Positions 12,154 to 23,736 of a DNA stretch of 64,000 nt are shown piece by piece. This DNA is from Paralichthys olivaceus (taxonomy: Eukaryota; Chordata; Actinopteri; Pleuronectiformes; Paralichthyidae). The translations under genes were made by a program, and so were the position numbers. The notes below the pieces were generated by a model. That model made no database searches. It saw only the letters and a list, made by a program, of their open reading frames with translations, and had not been told where the DNA came from. Location: contig NC_091109.1 of NCBI RefSeq assembly GCF_024713975.1, positions 18,611,260 to 18,675,259 of the forward strand. The letters are read 5' to 3'. Positions within the stretch are counted from its first letter, which is position 1. Each line of letters begins with the position of its first letter.

Positions 12154-15100
12154 ATGTCCTCTGTGAAACTGGTAACTTGTCTTCAGACACTTCGACCCTT
12201 TGCCTGATATTCACGTTATATTTATCCACGTGTCATTTAATGAAACAGACTCGCAGCGTCGCACGGTGACGTGACGCAGCGGTTAGCATGTAGCTAGCTG
12301 CTAGCTGGCCGGTGAAACACAGTCTGTGTGTGCGGGGGAGCTGCACGTGAGTTGTGTTTAATGTCTGACGAGAGCAGCGACTTGTGCGTGAAGACGCGTC
12401 ACGCTGCTCTCCTCCATCCTCGTTGACCGGTATGTGTGTTGTGTGTCATCCGGCCGCCAGGTGGCGCTGTGCCCCGCAGCTCCGGGGCTGACGGGCCTGT
12501 TGAGCGGCTCCGTGCTCGCTGCCGCAGCCGAGGGGAAGAAGAAGAACTCACAGCCGCTGCTGAGCATCGACGAGGTGGGTGTGTGTGTGTGTGTGGGGGT
12601 TGGTGACATCTAGTGGTAAAGTGTGATGTTGCAGCTGCAGTAGGTTTAGATTCACAGCTCATCCTGAAGAAACTCACTGAGTTTACTTTGAATTTCATGG
12701 ACTTTTTTAGGGGAAATGTAAATACTTATCGTGGGAATATATAAGAATGAAACTGGCTGTAATATCACCTTCAGTGTTTTTATATATATATATATATAAA
12801 TATGTAGATGTTTGGACGTTCTGTGTTTGTGTGTACTTTTGGAACCTGTTTTTTTTTTTATTGGGTTCATGAAAGTAAGAAAAAGCTTGTAACAGTGTTT
12901 TTTCTTGCTGTGCTTGTTGACCCGTCAACTCATTTTAAATGGTTTGTTGACTTTTGTAACTTCCCAGAAATGAAAGAAAACAATTCTTCTTTGCTGCTCC
13001 CATATCGTTATAGTGCTGTCATGTCGTTGTTCTCTCGATGTCGGTTGTTTCAGCTGCCGTCTCTTTACACCGCACCTGAAGCTGCGCCTCTCTGCGCCGA
13101 GCCAGACGTCGGCCCGTTGGAGCAGAGCGTCGCATCACTGAGGCAATGGGCTGAGCCGTACACGAGCCAGTGTCAGGTATGTCTGATGGTTCTCACGCCA
13201 GAGAAATAAAAATAAAAAAATGAGCAGGATGAGCTGTAACTGTCACACGTGCAGTTTATTTTGTGAAGTGTTGAACTGTTGAGCAGCAGCATCAGGTTTA
13301 AACTGATGAACTTGATTTTGTTGTCTTTTCGCAGCAAACCAGTCAGGCTGCGATGGAGACGATTCAGGTGGGTGAACGCTAAAAGCCAAATCTTTGCTGT
13401 TTGGTCACGTAACAATAAGTTTAAAGCAAAAAATATGTGTGATGCATTTTCCATCTGAAGTTGTTTGCTTTTTTCTTTAGTGTCATATTGAGATGGTTCA
13501 GTATTTTTAAACTTAAAGGAGCTTTAGCTTCTCTTTCTTATAAAATGAGGGGAATCTCTGTATTTGTATGTAGTAAACAGTGTCTTCATTTCTTTACATA
13601 TAGTTTGTATATTTTAACAGTAGTATATACTCAACAGCAGTATTGTAATATTCTTCCTCGTGTATGTAAATGGAGAAAAATGAGCGACACCTCTCAATGT
13701 TATGTAACGTGATCACATCATCACCCTGATAAGTGACGTACATTTTGATTTACACATCTCTGACAAAACACACGTTTCTTAAACGTCAACTTCATGACAG
13801 AGCTGTTGTGTTGAACTGCAACACATTATGAAGGGGTACCTAATAAAGTGCTCACTGTGAAAAGACACATGAGTCACTGTGGCGTTAGCTGCAGGGGCCA
13901 GTTCTATTGTTGTATTTATTCGGATTCTGTTGTGAACTATTTGCTGAAATATGGATGAAGGATTGTTCCTTTAAATTCTCTTCTATGTCTCTGCTCCACA
14001 TCTGTCTTGTCTTTATGATTGAAGTCTAAAAAAATCAGTTTAAATGAACCAGAAGAGTCACTTTTAATCCCTCTGCTGATATTCCACCTTCTTAAAGTTC
14101 ACAGTTTTACTGAACCAAAAAAAAATCTCAAATCTGAGGCTTGAACGATTCTCACATAAAAATATAGAAGCCAAAAAAAGTCAAGTAAAAATGTGTTTTA
14201 TCGCACATGTTAGAGCTCAGCGTGTTTGAGATGAATGTAACCTGCTCTTCTGTCCGGCTCTATCTGCTCCTGCTGATGACCTTTAACCACAGCAAGTGTA
14301 CAAGACTGTGGAGCCCTCCGTCAACTCGTCAATCACGACAGTCACAGGTGAGAAAATCACATTTCAGACACATTATCAGTCAGTGCAACATGTGGCTGAT
14401 GTGAATCATCAATAATCAGTAATCATGAGATTCTAGAAAACAGAAACAATGCAGGATTAGATCACCGCATCGAAACCTGATCACCAAAACTGGTTTTAAT
14501 CTCACATATAATAAAACATTTAATTTAAGCCCCTGTCTACTTTTGACTGTGGAGCTAAAGTTCCAGGATGTGGTATTTTCTTTTATCGCGTGTGCACGAG
14601 GTGAATAACTTGTTTGCGCACCACAAACTGGAGGAACGAGTGAGTGTCTGTGTTCCTGCTGATGACTCGGTACAAGAACAGCAAAAATTTCAATATGTGA
14701 CATTCCAATGTATTCCAAAGACTTGAGGAGTTCTCTCTACACGACCGCGTGTGTCTGAAGTCAGGCCAATCTTTTTAATACTCTTATTTCCTTTTACATA
14801 ACTGGGGCAAACATGTCCGACCCCTCAGATGGAAAAACTCTAGAAACTGTATTGTTCCCTGTGTAAGTGTCGAAAGACTTGAAGCTCAGGAGTTTGTTTC
14901 TTCAGTCAGTGCAGGATTGTATGTCCTGTCCTGGATTTAAGTACAATCGTTGGTACAGACTACTTCAGGTTGTGATCATGTGTCGTAAGTTTAGTTGTTG
15001 TTTTAAACTTGACGATGATATGTAGTTAAATGAAATTTGTGCCAATTAACATTTCTTTTCCCCTGGCTGCTGCCACCTCCTCCAGAGAATTCACTACTTC

Positions 15101-16506
15101 TTTATTCTATCTGTCAGACGTGTACCAGTTCCTCAGTGACCCCCCCCCTGACCTCTACCCCAGTGTGGCGCTGGTTGGGTTTTCTGGCTTCCTGGGACTT
15201 TACTTGGCCAAAGGTAACTTGCACTCACTGACCTACATTCTCCCACAGACGGTCAACGAGCACCCTCACAACAAGAGGGACAGAAAGACAATGTTTTGTC
15301 TCGCTGGTTCTGTTCATGCCCGTGGTCCTGCGTGTGTTGTGTTTATCTGTGTGAGAGAAACTGTTGTGTCACTGTTTCATTAAATCACCGATGTTTTAAC
15401 ATAATTAGAATTAACAGCAGCAATGACAAGAGTATTAATCAATAAATGTGGCAAAGATAGTAATACTGATAATACACAGGGCTGATAATAATACATTTAC
15501 ACTCACTAGATCTTTAGTAGAGTTTTTATTTGGATCTGCACCAAAGTTCACACACTCATAAACGTGCAATAAACACATGTGATTTATTTTCACTGAGATC
15601 CTACGTGTGTTTACATCTCCTGTGGCCCCACATCATGGGAACCGTAGTTTCAAAACCTAGATAAGCAGAAGATAAAGAGCAATAACAGGAGCTTTAAAGT
15701 CCATTAACCTTAATCTTTCAGAGAAGTAAACTTTAAATAACGATAAAATTTAACACGTTATCCTCAAGTTTCCCTCCATAAACACAGGATGTCACAAACG
15801 TCTGTCTGTGTTTGTCCTTGAGATTAATTATCAAATCAAAGTTGGGTCAACAAAGACAACGAGGAGCAGAAGGAAAGGTGTCATCACGTCTCACCGCTGC
15901 CTCTTCACTCTGAAAACATTGTTTTGAAATGATGTTGTCTCTGTTTCAGGCTCCAGGTTGAAGAGACTCGCATTTCCAGTTGGACTCATGGCTCTGAGTG
16001 CGTCCATGTTTTACCCTCAGCAGGCTGCATCCTTGTTAAAGGTGTGTCTTCTTTGTGTACATGTGTGTAAACGTACATGTCTTATGTGCTGAAATGATTT
16101 TCTCCACCAGTGTTGCAATGGTTCATGATCGTTATTACAAATCATTCATCTTAATCACGGGTTTCATCCCCCAGCCCCTGTGCTGCGACGCTACATGAGT
16201 TACGTTTACAAGCTGTGTGTGTGTGTGTTTGGCTAATGATGTGTCCTGTGTGTCGACCAGGGGAGTCGAGACTCTGCGTTGACGTGGGCTCAGCGGGGCA
16301 GAGTCAGGCTGGAGACTCTGTGGAAGGAACCTCCGTTTGGTAGAAACAATGTGAGTCTTCTTCAGTGTCTAGAGTTTTGTGATCATCTCCGTGAGTGTGT
16401 GTTAGTGGTTTGTTGTTGTTATGGCCTCTCTGATTTTTGTGTGTTTTTATTTTTTAAGAAGTCTGAGAAGAAAGAGCAAACAGAGAGCAACGACTCGAGC
16501 AGCTGA
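12154..16506 (+). CDS. apoo: Apolipoprotein O / MICOS subunit MIC26
   Basis: Subunit of the MICOS complex that shapes crista junctions in the mitochondrial inner membrane. Exons: 12154-12171, 12461-12574, 13054-13176, 13335-13367, 14293-14347, 15118-15213, 15950-16041, 16261-16350, 16459-16506. All are GT-AG with matching phases, giving 222 aa (human APOO: 198). Family marks: an [13 protein letters not shown] segment (about 41-53; human VDELSLYSVPE), a '[14 protein letters not shown]' helix, then [20 protein letters not shown] (about 115-134). A glycine-rich membrane segment follows (about 129-146, [14 protein letters not shown]). A second hydrophobic stretch ends in [10 protein letters not shown] (about 166-175). 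MIC26 fits better than MIC27/APOOL because of the YPQQA and EPYT segments. Exon 1 encodes only six residues. Introns 4 and 6 gave rise to or host the duplications described around 11 and 13 kb. The tail is acidic and Ser-rich. Confidence 0.93.
12267..12277 (+). promoter_or_regulatory. CRE-like 11-mer TGACGTGACGC near apoo start
   Basis: The same 11 bases occur at 21813-21823 (sat1 upstream) and 37005-37015 (rps6ka3 upstream). TGACGTGA is an ATF/CREB-type half-palindrome. Here it lies 96 bp into intron 1, within the CpG-rich 5' region. Confidence 0.5.
12279..12310 (+). promoter_or_regulatory. GTTAGC/GCTAGC cluster in apoo intron 1
   Basis: One GTTAGC and two GCTAGC within 32 bp. Comparable clusters lie in intron 1 of sat1, acot9 and pdha1. 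No function is known to me. Confidence 0.4.
12600..12760. repeat. Dispersed percomorph-type repeat, copy 2
   Basis: Closely matches 49-230: 'GTGACATCTAGTGGT', then 'TGATGTTGCAGCTGCAGTAG' and 'AAATACTTATCGTGG'. It lies in apoo intron 2. A short TA run follows at about 12780-12797. Confidence 0.6.
13381..13856. repeat. 476 bp twin repeat, copy B
   Basis: Gap-free match to 10776-11251. It begins only 13 bp after the exon 4 donor of apoo. The rest of intron 4 up to 14292 shows no gene. Confidence 0.8.
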
Positions 16507-17154
16507 GACGACACGAAGACGCACGTCCGCATCCCGACAGACGTCCAGTAACGCACACGACCTTGTTTCTTTTAGGTTCATTCTTTGAATATTTTAATGT
16601 TCATCCACTCTGAGCTACAGATTCTAACTTGCAGCTTGTGTTGAGTGCGAGTGTGGCGGATGGTTCCCGTCCTGAACGCTGCCGCCTGTTCCACGAACAA
16701 ACTCTTCACATATCTGATCACGTTCCACCCCTCCCCCCACCCCCCGTCCTGTAACCAGTCCCGGTTTCTTTTTCACTGACTCCAGCTCCTCGTGTTTTTA
16801 CTGAAGTCCACGTTGTTTTCACAGTGTCGTCCTGATGGACCAGATATTTGGCAGTTTGAGCAGTAGAGACAATGATCGTTGTTCGCACCCATGAAGGGAT
16901 CGTGACAACGATTGAAAAATACAAATAGAAGGAATTTTACAGTTTCCCCCGCAGCTGCAGAGTGTGTTTATGTTCTCACTCTGTTATTGGTCTCGTAAAG
17001 AAATGAAATGGAAGGTTTTGCATTATAGTGGAAAAACAAGCTGAGCTGAGCAGGGGAAGAAAAATAAATATAATGATATATTGTGAAGTGGTGCAGCTTC
17101 TGTCTCTGGCCACGTCACTCACTGTGTTTTATGAGGGAGAGAGTTTGTGCTCTG

Positions 17155-17196
17155 AGGAGGAGGAGGAGGAGGAGGAGAAGGAGGAGGAGGAGAAGG
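17155..17196. repeat. GGA/GAA triplet tract in apoo 3' UTR
   Basis: Purine triplets within the predicted 3' UTR of apoo. Confidence 0.7.
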
Positions 17197-17330
17197 TGTC
17201 AGTGATTCGTTCACACTCGCGTTGTTCACTATTTATTTGCCCTGATGTTTTGCTGTTTGCTTCATGTTGCATTTCATATAGAATTTAATTCATAACAAAG
17301 TGGATGATGCTGTGATTATTGTCCACGAGG

Positions 17331-17336
17331 AATAAA
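17331..17336 (+). terminator. apoo poly(A) signal
   Basis: AATAAA 825 nt after the apoo stop codon. It is the clearest signal before the convergent sat1 gene. Confidence 0.6.
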
Positions 17337-19247
17337 ACCCTGTATATCCTGTGTGAGGATTAAACACAGAATTTATCTGAGCCGACTTCTGTCTTCATGA
17401 ATCATTTAACCTCAACACACACATTTATTTCCTCCGCCAAGATTTCGTTGTTTTGTTTTTTTGACTTGAAGCCCAGTGAGCAGATTAGCAGTTAACTTAA
17501 GATAAGATAAGAAGTGGAAGGATGAGATGTGGATGAGGGAACAACTCATTACATTATGTTGTGGTCACTTTCTTTTACTCTGAAGTGAATCCACCGCAGT
17601 GACCGTAGAGAAAATCCACCTGCTGGAGTCCAACGCCACTGAGACGCTGTGGGAGGAGCTAAGAGCGGCGTTTTTTTTTACTGTGTACTGAGCTGAAGCA
17701 CATTATGTTTGTACTTTTGACTCATATTTAAAGACTAATACACACAAGGCAGGTATTTACGCAGGTTTGACCTGTCCCTCAACAAACCCTGGAGGATTTC
17801 ATTTTGAGTCTGTGCTGCAGGAAAATGTGGATGATCAGAAAATGTTATTTAAATCTATTTAAATATATAGTTTTAAAGAATATATCAAACCCCAAGCGTT
17901 AGCACACATGTCCCCCTGTAGGAACATCTTTCTCTTGAAGCTCATGAACACAGTGGTGATCTTTGGTGGACACGAGACACGAGCTTTGGTGCAGAGGAGT
18001 CGACCGTCCTCTGCATCGGTTCCTCTTTAACCCACAGAAACTTTACATGACGACGCTTGATGTGAGCACACGTCCCTGACTGCAGCTGAAGTCCGTGCAG
18101 ACAGATGAAGAAATGATCAAACCTCAGTGATTTATCTCAGAAGACAGAACAACTCAACCACAAATTAAACCCGTTCACAAAAGATCTAAATCGAATTCTT
18201 TAGTAAACGTTTTTCAATATGATGACTCTGGTTTTGTTGAAATGTTTTTCTGTTCTGTTGTTTACTCAAAATCTTTGTATTTCCTGTCACCTTGTGTCCA
18301 AAGACACATGTTTTTTTCCCCTGTGTGTTCAAAATGAAACTATCTCATGCACACAAGTTAAAAAAACCTCTCTGGACTAAAGTGGCTCCACAGCTCACCT
18401 CCAGTCTTTGAACTGGATTTAAACTTGATGCCTTCATCTGGAGGAACTGTTGGTTCCAAGTTTTTATCAGGTTCAAATAAGTTTTGAAAGCAGCAAGAGA
18501 CATTGACGACTCATTAGAAAGTTTTTATGTCAAAGGGAAACTGGAATCCACCACGACCCATTTCACTACAACATGAAAGAGGAACTAAACAACATGAACT
18601 GTGTCAGCGGTTTTTGAGTCTCACCAGAATCACATGAGCATTTCGTTGAGTCTTGCAGTTTCCCCATAAGACAAAACTGCAGCCGCTGCCATCGTGTCGC
18701 GGCTGCAGGCGGAGTCCAGGCTCAGGATGGCAAAACCAATTCAAATGTTTTTCTTGTGCACTTTTGATTTTCAGCCCCTTTGAACGGATTTTAAAATAGT
18801 TTTGGAGCTGTTGAATGATGTGTCTAAGTAAGTGAGTAATTGTTTTATTTTGTCTATATTGTCCGTTAGATTAATAAAAAAAAAAGAGAATAGAATTGAT
18901 AACAGGGTTTGTGATCACTCAAGCTGCTCTGGTTGTTCACAGGTGATGGAAAAACACTGTTGAGTGTTTCCAGACTCTTTCTCCTCCACTGCAGTGGAGT
19001 TTGAACCATTGTTACTGAACTGGTTTATGATGCAGAGGCAGAGTCCAGATAACAGCCCCAGTTCCATGAGGTCCCTCTGAGTTCAGGTCGTTAAAGTGAA
19101 CACAGGACGAGTTTATTGTGTCGACACAGACGATGTGAATCCGTAAACTGATGCAGCTGCTGTAAAACAAATTAATCTGAATCCAGGTGGAGCGGAGTCG
19201 GACCCTTGTACAGAATCACGAGGCCATGACGTGGGATCGACTATAGT
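17337..19247. other. Convergent spacer between apoo and sat1
   Basis: About 1.9 kb with no gene, RNA or clear repeat recognised. It is AT-rich and contains scattered short homopolymers only. Confidence 0.5.
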
Positions 19248-19253
19248 TTTATT
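19248..19253 (-). terminator. sat1 poly(A) signal
   Basis: TTTATT reads AATAAA on the minus strand, about 290 nt downstream of the sat1 stop codon. Confidence 0.55.
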
Positions 19254-19540
19254 GTAAATATAAGTCATCGAAAGTCTTCCCTCCACATCAAATGCATCAG
19301 CACTAACAAAGAATGAAAGGTTATAATGAACACAAACTATTCAGAGTAATATATTAGAAACGTGATTAAGCAACAGAGACGTGAACCAGAACACACAATC
19401 ATGTTATAATGAAAAAGATTTCCCCTTTTTAAATGCTGAACTTTTTTGAAGCAACCCTCGTCTGAGTGGAGGGGACAGCAGAGGAGCTGGACACGCTCTC
19501 AGGTGTCCTCCTCGCCCTCCTCTGCTCCGCTCGGCCTCCG

Positions 19541-21487
19541 TCATTCCTCAGCCGGAGTGGCCATCTTGACGAGGCTGTCCTTATCAAACCTGAACAGCCT
19601 CCAGCCCTCCTCCTGGGAGAGGTCCTCCGCACCGCGCCGCTTGTAGAAATTGACGGACGACTCGTTGTTCTCCGCCACCACAAACATCATGCCGGAGCAG
19701 CGTGTCTTCATCGCCAGCTGCAGGAGGGACAGGAGTAAAAAAAAATAATTTTGAAACTTGTGAATATGATCAAGTGGCGACTTTTCTAATTTTCCTATTT
19801 CCTAATTTATTTTGCAGCAACAAGAGGAAACATACATCACTGAGGTGCCGCAGGATATCGGAGCCGATGCCCATCCCTGGAGAAAAAGCGAATGGGGGTT
19901 TTAAAGCAGGAAGTAGCTGAGATGTGTTTAAAATGTAGACGAGAACAGATGAGTTGTTTTTACCTCTGTACTCATCCATCACGTAGAACTCCTCCAGGTA
20001 GAGCTGTTTGCCAACCCAGGGGTCATAAGTAAAGTAGTACATGGCAAAACCCATCACCTTCAGATCTGATGGAGACAGGAAAGTTCAATTATGATGCAGC
20101 AGTTCAACATCTCGCTTTAAACCACATTTACACTGCAGCTGAGTGAGTTCTCTGTAGATGGCTGTTACATTTCTTCTGCATTCACGGAGGGGGGAGAAAG
20201 AGCTCAGAGATAATCCGTGCTTCACTTTAACCCTTTGTAATGAAACATGGATATTAGCTTGTTCTGTTATTAAGGACCAGCCTCTGTCTCACGTGCAGCT
20301 GCTTCTCTGCGTGAAGCTGAGAGACATTCTATGCATGTCTGAGAATGAAACGTATGAGGACAGTTATTTTGATATCTAGCACCAGGAAAATGTCCCACCC
20401 AGTGTCAGCTCAGAGGGATAACTTTGTTTGTTTGCTATGTGCTGTGAACTTCCTGTTTCGTACCATCACTACTGTTCTCCTCTTGGGTTTCAGCGATGAT
20501 ACAATGGTAAAACGGGGTGTCACCAAAACCATCCTCAAGGAGATCTGCAACAAAGCAAAACCCTTTTAACACAAGTGGAAAAACGTGTAATTAGTGCGTG
20601 GGAATAGACGGAGGTTAAAAAAGAAAAACTCACCTTTTTCCGTCAGCCTCACCTGGTGCTCCATCTCTTCGTATTTAGCAAGTTCCTGCAACAAGAGGAA
20701 AAACAAACGGGATTTATGTTTCCTGCTGAAATCACAATTAATGTCAGTTCATGGATCAATTGATCAACACAGACCAAATAAATACGGTTTCACATTTTAT
20801 TCAGGTCGATATCGATGATTGAAAATGAAGCTGAAACTTTAAAATGTCCTGAAATAGTGTCAGTGAGGGGGGGGGGGGGGTTAGATCCGTTTAAAGGTTT
20901 AACACTAAACATGTGTCGTCTGTGCTGCTCGTGTTGACATGTGTGTAAGTGTTGACATGTGTGTAAGTGTTGACATGTGTGTAAGTGTGTCACAGCACAG
21001 GTTACACAACTCGATCCTCAGGTACCGATCCCCGGGACGGAAGTTGTCTGGGGGGGGGGGGGGGGGGGGGGGTGTGACCATATTTGGATGTCCGCGGTGA
21101 GCTTGTAAACAAAGGCCGAGGACACTGAGCCCTCGGTCGGAGGATGTCCGGGTGTTTGTCCCGCATCCTCCGGCTCTCCGTCCGGCTCTCTGCACCCACC
21201 GCCTCCTCGCCCTTTAATCGGTGTAATCCGTCGGCTCGAGGGGCTCGCGTGACTTAATTCGCCCGGAGTTCGCTGAAGCTAACCGAGCTAGCTGGGGGTT
21301 AATGCTAACTGGGCTAGCTGAAGCTAACCGAAGCAGCTCAGCTGGGCCCCGGCCGGAATTCAAACCGGGGGAACACTGACGTGCAGCCGCATTGAAAGCC
21401 TTATTCCCGGTGTGGCCCACTCACCTTCACCAGTCGTAATATATCAGACACGTCCCTTGGCTCGGCCTTTCGCAGCGTATACTCCAT
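19541..21487 (-). CDS. sat1: Spermidine/spermine N1-acetyltransferase 1
   Basis: Cytosolic acetyl-CoA-dependent enzyme and the rate-limiting step of polyamine catabolism; it acetylates the N1 amine of spermidine and spermine. Exons: 21487-21425, 20685-20634, 20544-20464, 20065-19964, 19876-19836, 19717-19541. All are GT-AG with matching phases, giving 171 aa, the same length as human SAT1. Family marks: [20 protein letters not shown] near the N-terminus; [41 protein letters not shown]. The GNAT acetyl-CoA loop is R99-G-M-G-I-G104, followed by [21 protein letters not shown]1 is favoured over SAT2 by FTYDPW and the KMAT-type tail. The gene is divergent from acot9 (about 1.7 kb between start codons) and convergent with apoo. 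Vertebrate SAT1 is controlled by polyamine-dependent splicing of a stop-containing exon in intron 3; a weak candidate is listed separately. Confidence 0.96.
20132..20175 (-). other. sat1: Candidate stop-containing exon in sat1 intron 3
   Basis: On the minus strand a strong pyrimidine tract (TCTTTCTCCCCCCTCC) and TGCAG acceptor lead into AAGAAATGTAAC. A GTAAAT donor follows 44 nt later. Joined in phase after exon 3, it reads Glu-Met-stop. Its position matches the known polyamine-regulated poison exon of mammalian SAT1, but the length differs (mammalian about 110 nt) and I cannot compare sequences. Confidence 0.25.
20867..20988. repeat. G tract and 18 bp tandem repeat in sat1 intron 1
   Basis: A run of 14 G lies at 20867-20880. 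Three tandem copies of GTGTTGACATGTGTGTAA span 20931-20988. Both lie between sat1 exons 1 and 2. Confidence 0.7.
21050..21072. repeat. Run of 23 G in sat1 intron 1
   Basis: Uninterrupted G on the plus strand, so C in the sat1 transcript. It may form a quadruplex, and its exact length is prone to sequencing error. Confidence 0.8.
21276..21330 (-). promoter_or_regulatory. GCTAAC/GCTAGC cluster in sat1 intron 1
   Basis: Three GCTAAC and two GCTAGC within about 55 bp, starting roughly 95 bp after the exon 1 donor. Confidence 0.4.
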
Positions 21488-21697
21488 TTCCTCCTTTTAC
21501 TCTTCCTGCCTTTCGTTAGAAGTCCTCTGTATGTGAAGTGAAAGATCAGGTGTTTCTTCATTCGCTTCTCAGTGGCTTTTCCCCCACAGTCAGCCTCGGG
21601 TCCGGACGCGCTCGTCGAATCAGGAACATCCAGTAAGAGTCGCCCTCAGCCGGGTCGCTGCCGTCCAAATATCCCCGTCTTTTGTTTACATCGCCCT

Positions 21698-21704
21698 TTT
21701 TATA
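21698..21704 (-). promoter_or_regulatory. sat1 TATA box and CCAAT motifs
   Basis: TATAAAA on the minus strand lies about 210 nt upstream of the sat1 start codon, predicting a start site near 21668 and a leader of about 180 nt. CCAAT-type motifs lie upstream: an inverted one at about 21725-21731, and plus-strand ones near 21757 and 21791. The region is GC-rich. Confidence 0.6.
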
Positions 21705-21812
21705 CCCGGCTCCAGCTGCACGCCGATTGGCTGGCCCGGGTCGGGGCTCAGGGTTTTGACCAATTACCGGCGCTCTCCGGGGGCGTCGGACCAATCAGCG
21801 TCGGAGGATCGC

Positions 21813-21823
21813 TGACGTGACGC
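21813..21823 (+). promoter_or_regulatory. CRE-like 11-mer TGACGTGACGC upstream of sat1
   Basis: Identical to the sites near apoo and rps6ka3. It lies about 110 bp upstream of the sat1 TATA box. Confidence 0.5.
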
Positions 21824-21829
21824 GTCTGT

Positions 21830-22781
21830 TTTGATTCTGTCATAAGATCCTTGTTTTGACGGCGGAGGCAGAAGCTCAGGAGCGAGTTGGGTGATTTCAG
21901 TGGAACCAGCTATTCTGCATTCAACATGAGAAGTGTGCACAAGCACCGCAGTTTAAAGATAATAATGTCACCTGTGCATTTACAACATCGACTCACACCG
22001 AACAACTGTTTGTGTGAAGAACAGTCATAGAACTGTAGGTTCTGCAGACACTGGGGGTAGCCTCTGATACCTCAGTGTCAAAATGCTCGGTTGCAAGTTC
22101 TGCAGGGGAACGACAGACAGACAAACATACGAGGAGCAGCACGAGTGGAATTCACCAACTCTCTCGGACAGCAGGTTCAGTTTAGGTCAGGCTGTATCAG
22201 AGTTACGACTCTAGAACGCAGTGTTGGAAATCTGCACATCCCAAACCTACAGGGTTACACAACGATGCACCTCTGAAGAGTCAAGACACATAAACAAAAC
22301 CACAGAGAAGATTGATCAGCGAGTTTTAGTTTGGGTCAAGGTCCAGCAAACACATGACAGTAAACAACAGATTCTTATGTTGACCCCAGCTGACCGGAGC
22401 ATGCAAACCCCTTTCCTCTGCTCCAGTTTGTAATGCACATTATATCTTATACATCTGTCATCTCTAAATATAATGGAGACTCTTCCAGAGCCACATTAGA
22501 CATGATATAACTGTTGTCCTGAACTACAGCACAACAACAACACTTAATACACTACAACCCTACAGGTGCAGGAGAGTAGAAACAAGCCAGCTGGCTGATT
22601 CACTCCTGCAGACACAAGTTTCCATGTTTAAGATTGTTAGAATAGTTTTGTTCTGTGAAGCTCATGGAATGTTTAGACACTTTCTGGTTTAATAACAGCA
22701 CCATGATGAAGGGTGTGTTTACTGTCGTTCTCATCGCTGCTGGTCAGAGATGGAGCCGATTCACTACACGTGCGCTAATAT

Positions 22782-22850
<69 letters not shown>

Positions 22851-23000
22851 CACACACGCGCACTCACATTAACATGGGACAGAACAGGTGAACAAAACAG
22901 CCTGACAGACTAAACTCAGGGAAAGAAGAAGAAGTAGAAGCCTGACAGACTGAACTCAGGGAATCCAAGTTCCTCGAACAAAGCGGTGAGTGTGAGGTCA
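21830..23000. other. sat1-acot9 divergent spacer
   Basis: No gene is seen. It contains a (CA)n tract of about 80 bp at 22782-22862. Two copies of 'AGCCTGACAGACT(A/G)AACTCAGGGAA' occur at about 22899 and 22939. Confidence 0.5.
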
Positions 23001-23008
23001 TCGTGTAG

Positions 23009-23038
23009 GGGGCGGGGCCTGGGCACCAGGCGGAAGTG
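23009..23038 (+). promoter_or_regulatory. acot9 core promoter: GC box plus ETS site
   Basis: GGGGGCGGGGCC (Sp1-type) is followed by GGCGGAAGTG (ETS/GABP-type) about 150 bp upstream of the start codon. This is a common TATA-less arrangement for mitochondrial-protein genes. Confidence 0.5.
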
Positions 23039-23182
23039 TTAGCTCCTCAGACTGAATAAAGTTCGTGGCTCAGTTTTGTTGTTTCCGGAGAATTCTTCTG
23101 ACGCTCTTCCTCCTCTTCCTCCTCCTCCTCCTCTTGCTCCTCCGGACACCGGGACCTTCATCTGTGTCACCGCGGACTCAAC

Positions 23183-23652
23183 ATGATCTCCCCCAGGTCA
23201 GTGAAAACCCCGGGCTAACTGTTAGCATAGCCACGGAGCAGCTAACAATGCTAAACATGCTCGTGAACGCGTCCTGACAGATGTTTCCTCCTCCGCTCAT
23301 CTTTGAGACTCTTGTTAAATGAGGTGAAGAGAACAGCCACATCTGGAAATAGACAGGTCCCAACATGGTGGAGGAGCGTTGGCACAGAGGGTGGGGTCCG
23401 GCAGGGATGCTGTCTCACCGGTAATACAAGTACAACCATGAGATACAAGTACAACCATGAGATACAAGTACAACCATGAGATACAAAAATAAATAAATGA
23501 AGCTACATGTGGCTCATATGTGCCATTAAAGGAGGAATGGTCTGTGTTATCAAATGAGCTAATGTTACCATGTTATGTACATGTATGTATTAACTGTGCT
23601 CTGAAACTTTACACGTGTGTTGATAATGGACTGAAACATCTGGTGACGTCCA

Positions 23653-23736
<84 letters not shown>

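Noticed and set aside
10856-13712. The same 83-codon hydrophobic open frame in both 476 bp twins
   Set aside because: Its presence in both copies is explained by recent duplication. Composition is AT-biased and no splice or translation evidence is seen.
15030-15383. A 117-codon open frame around apoo exon 6
   Set aside because: Only 15118-15213 is exon. The flanks are intron read in the same frame.
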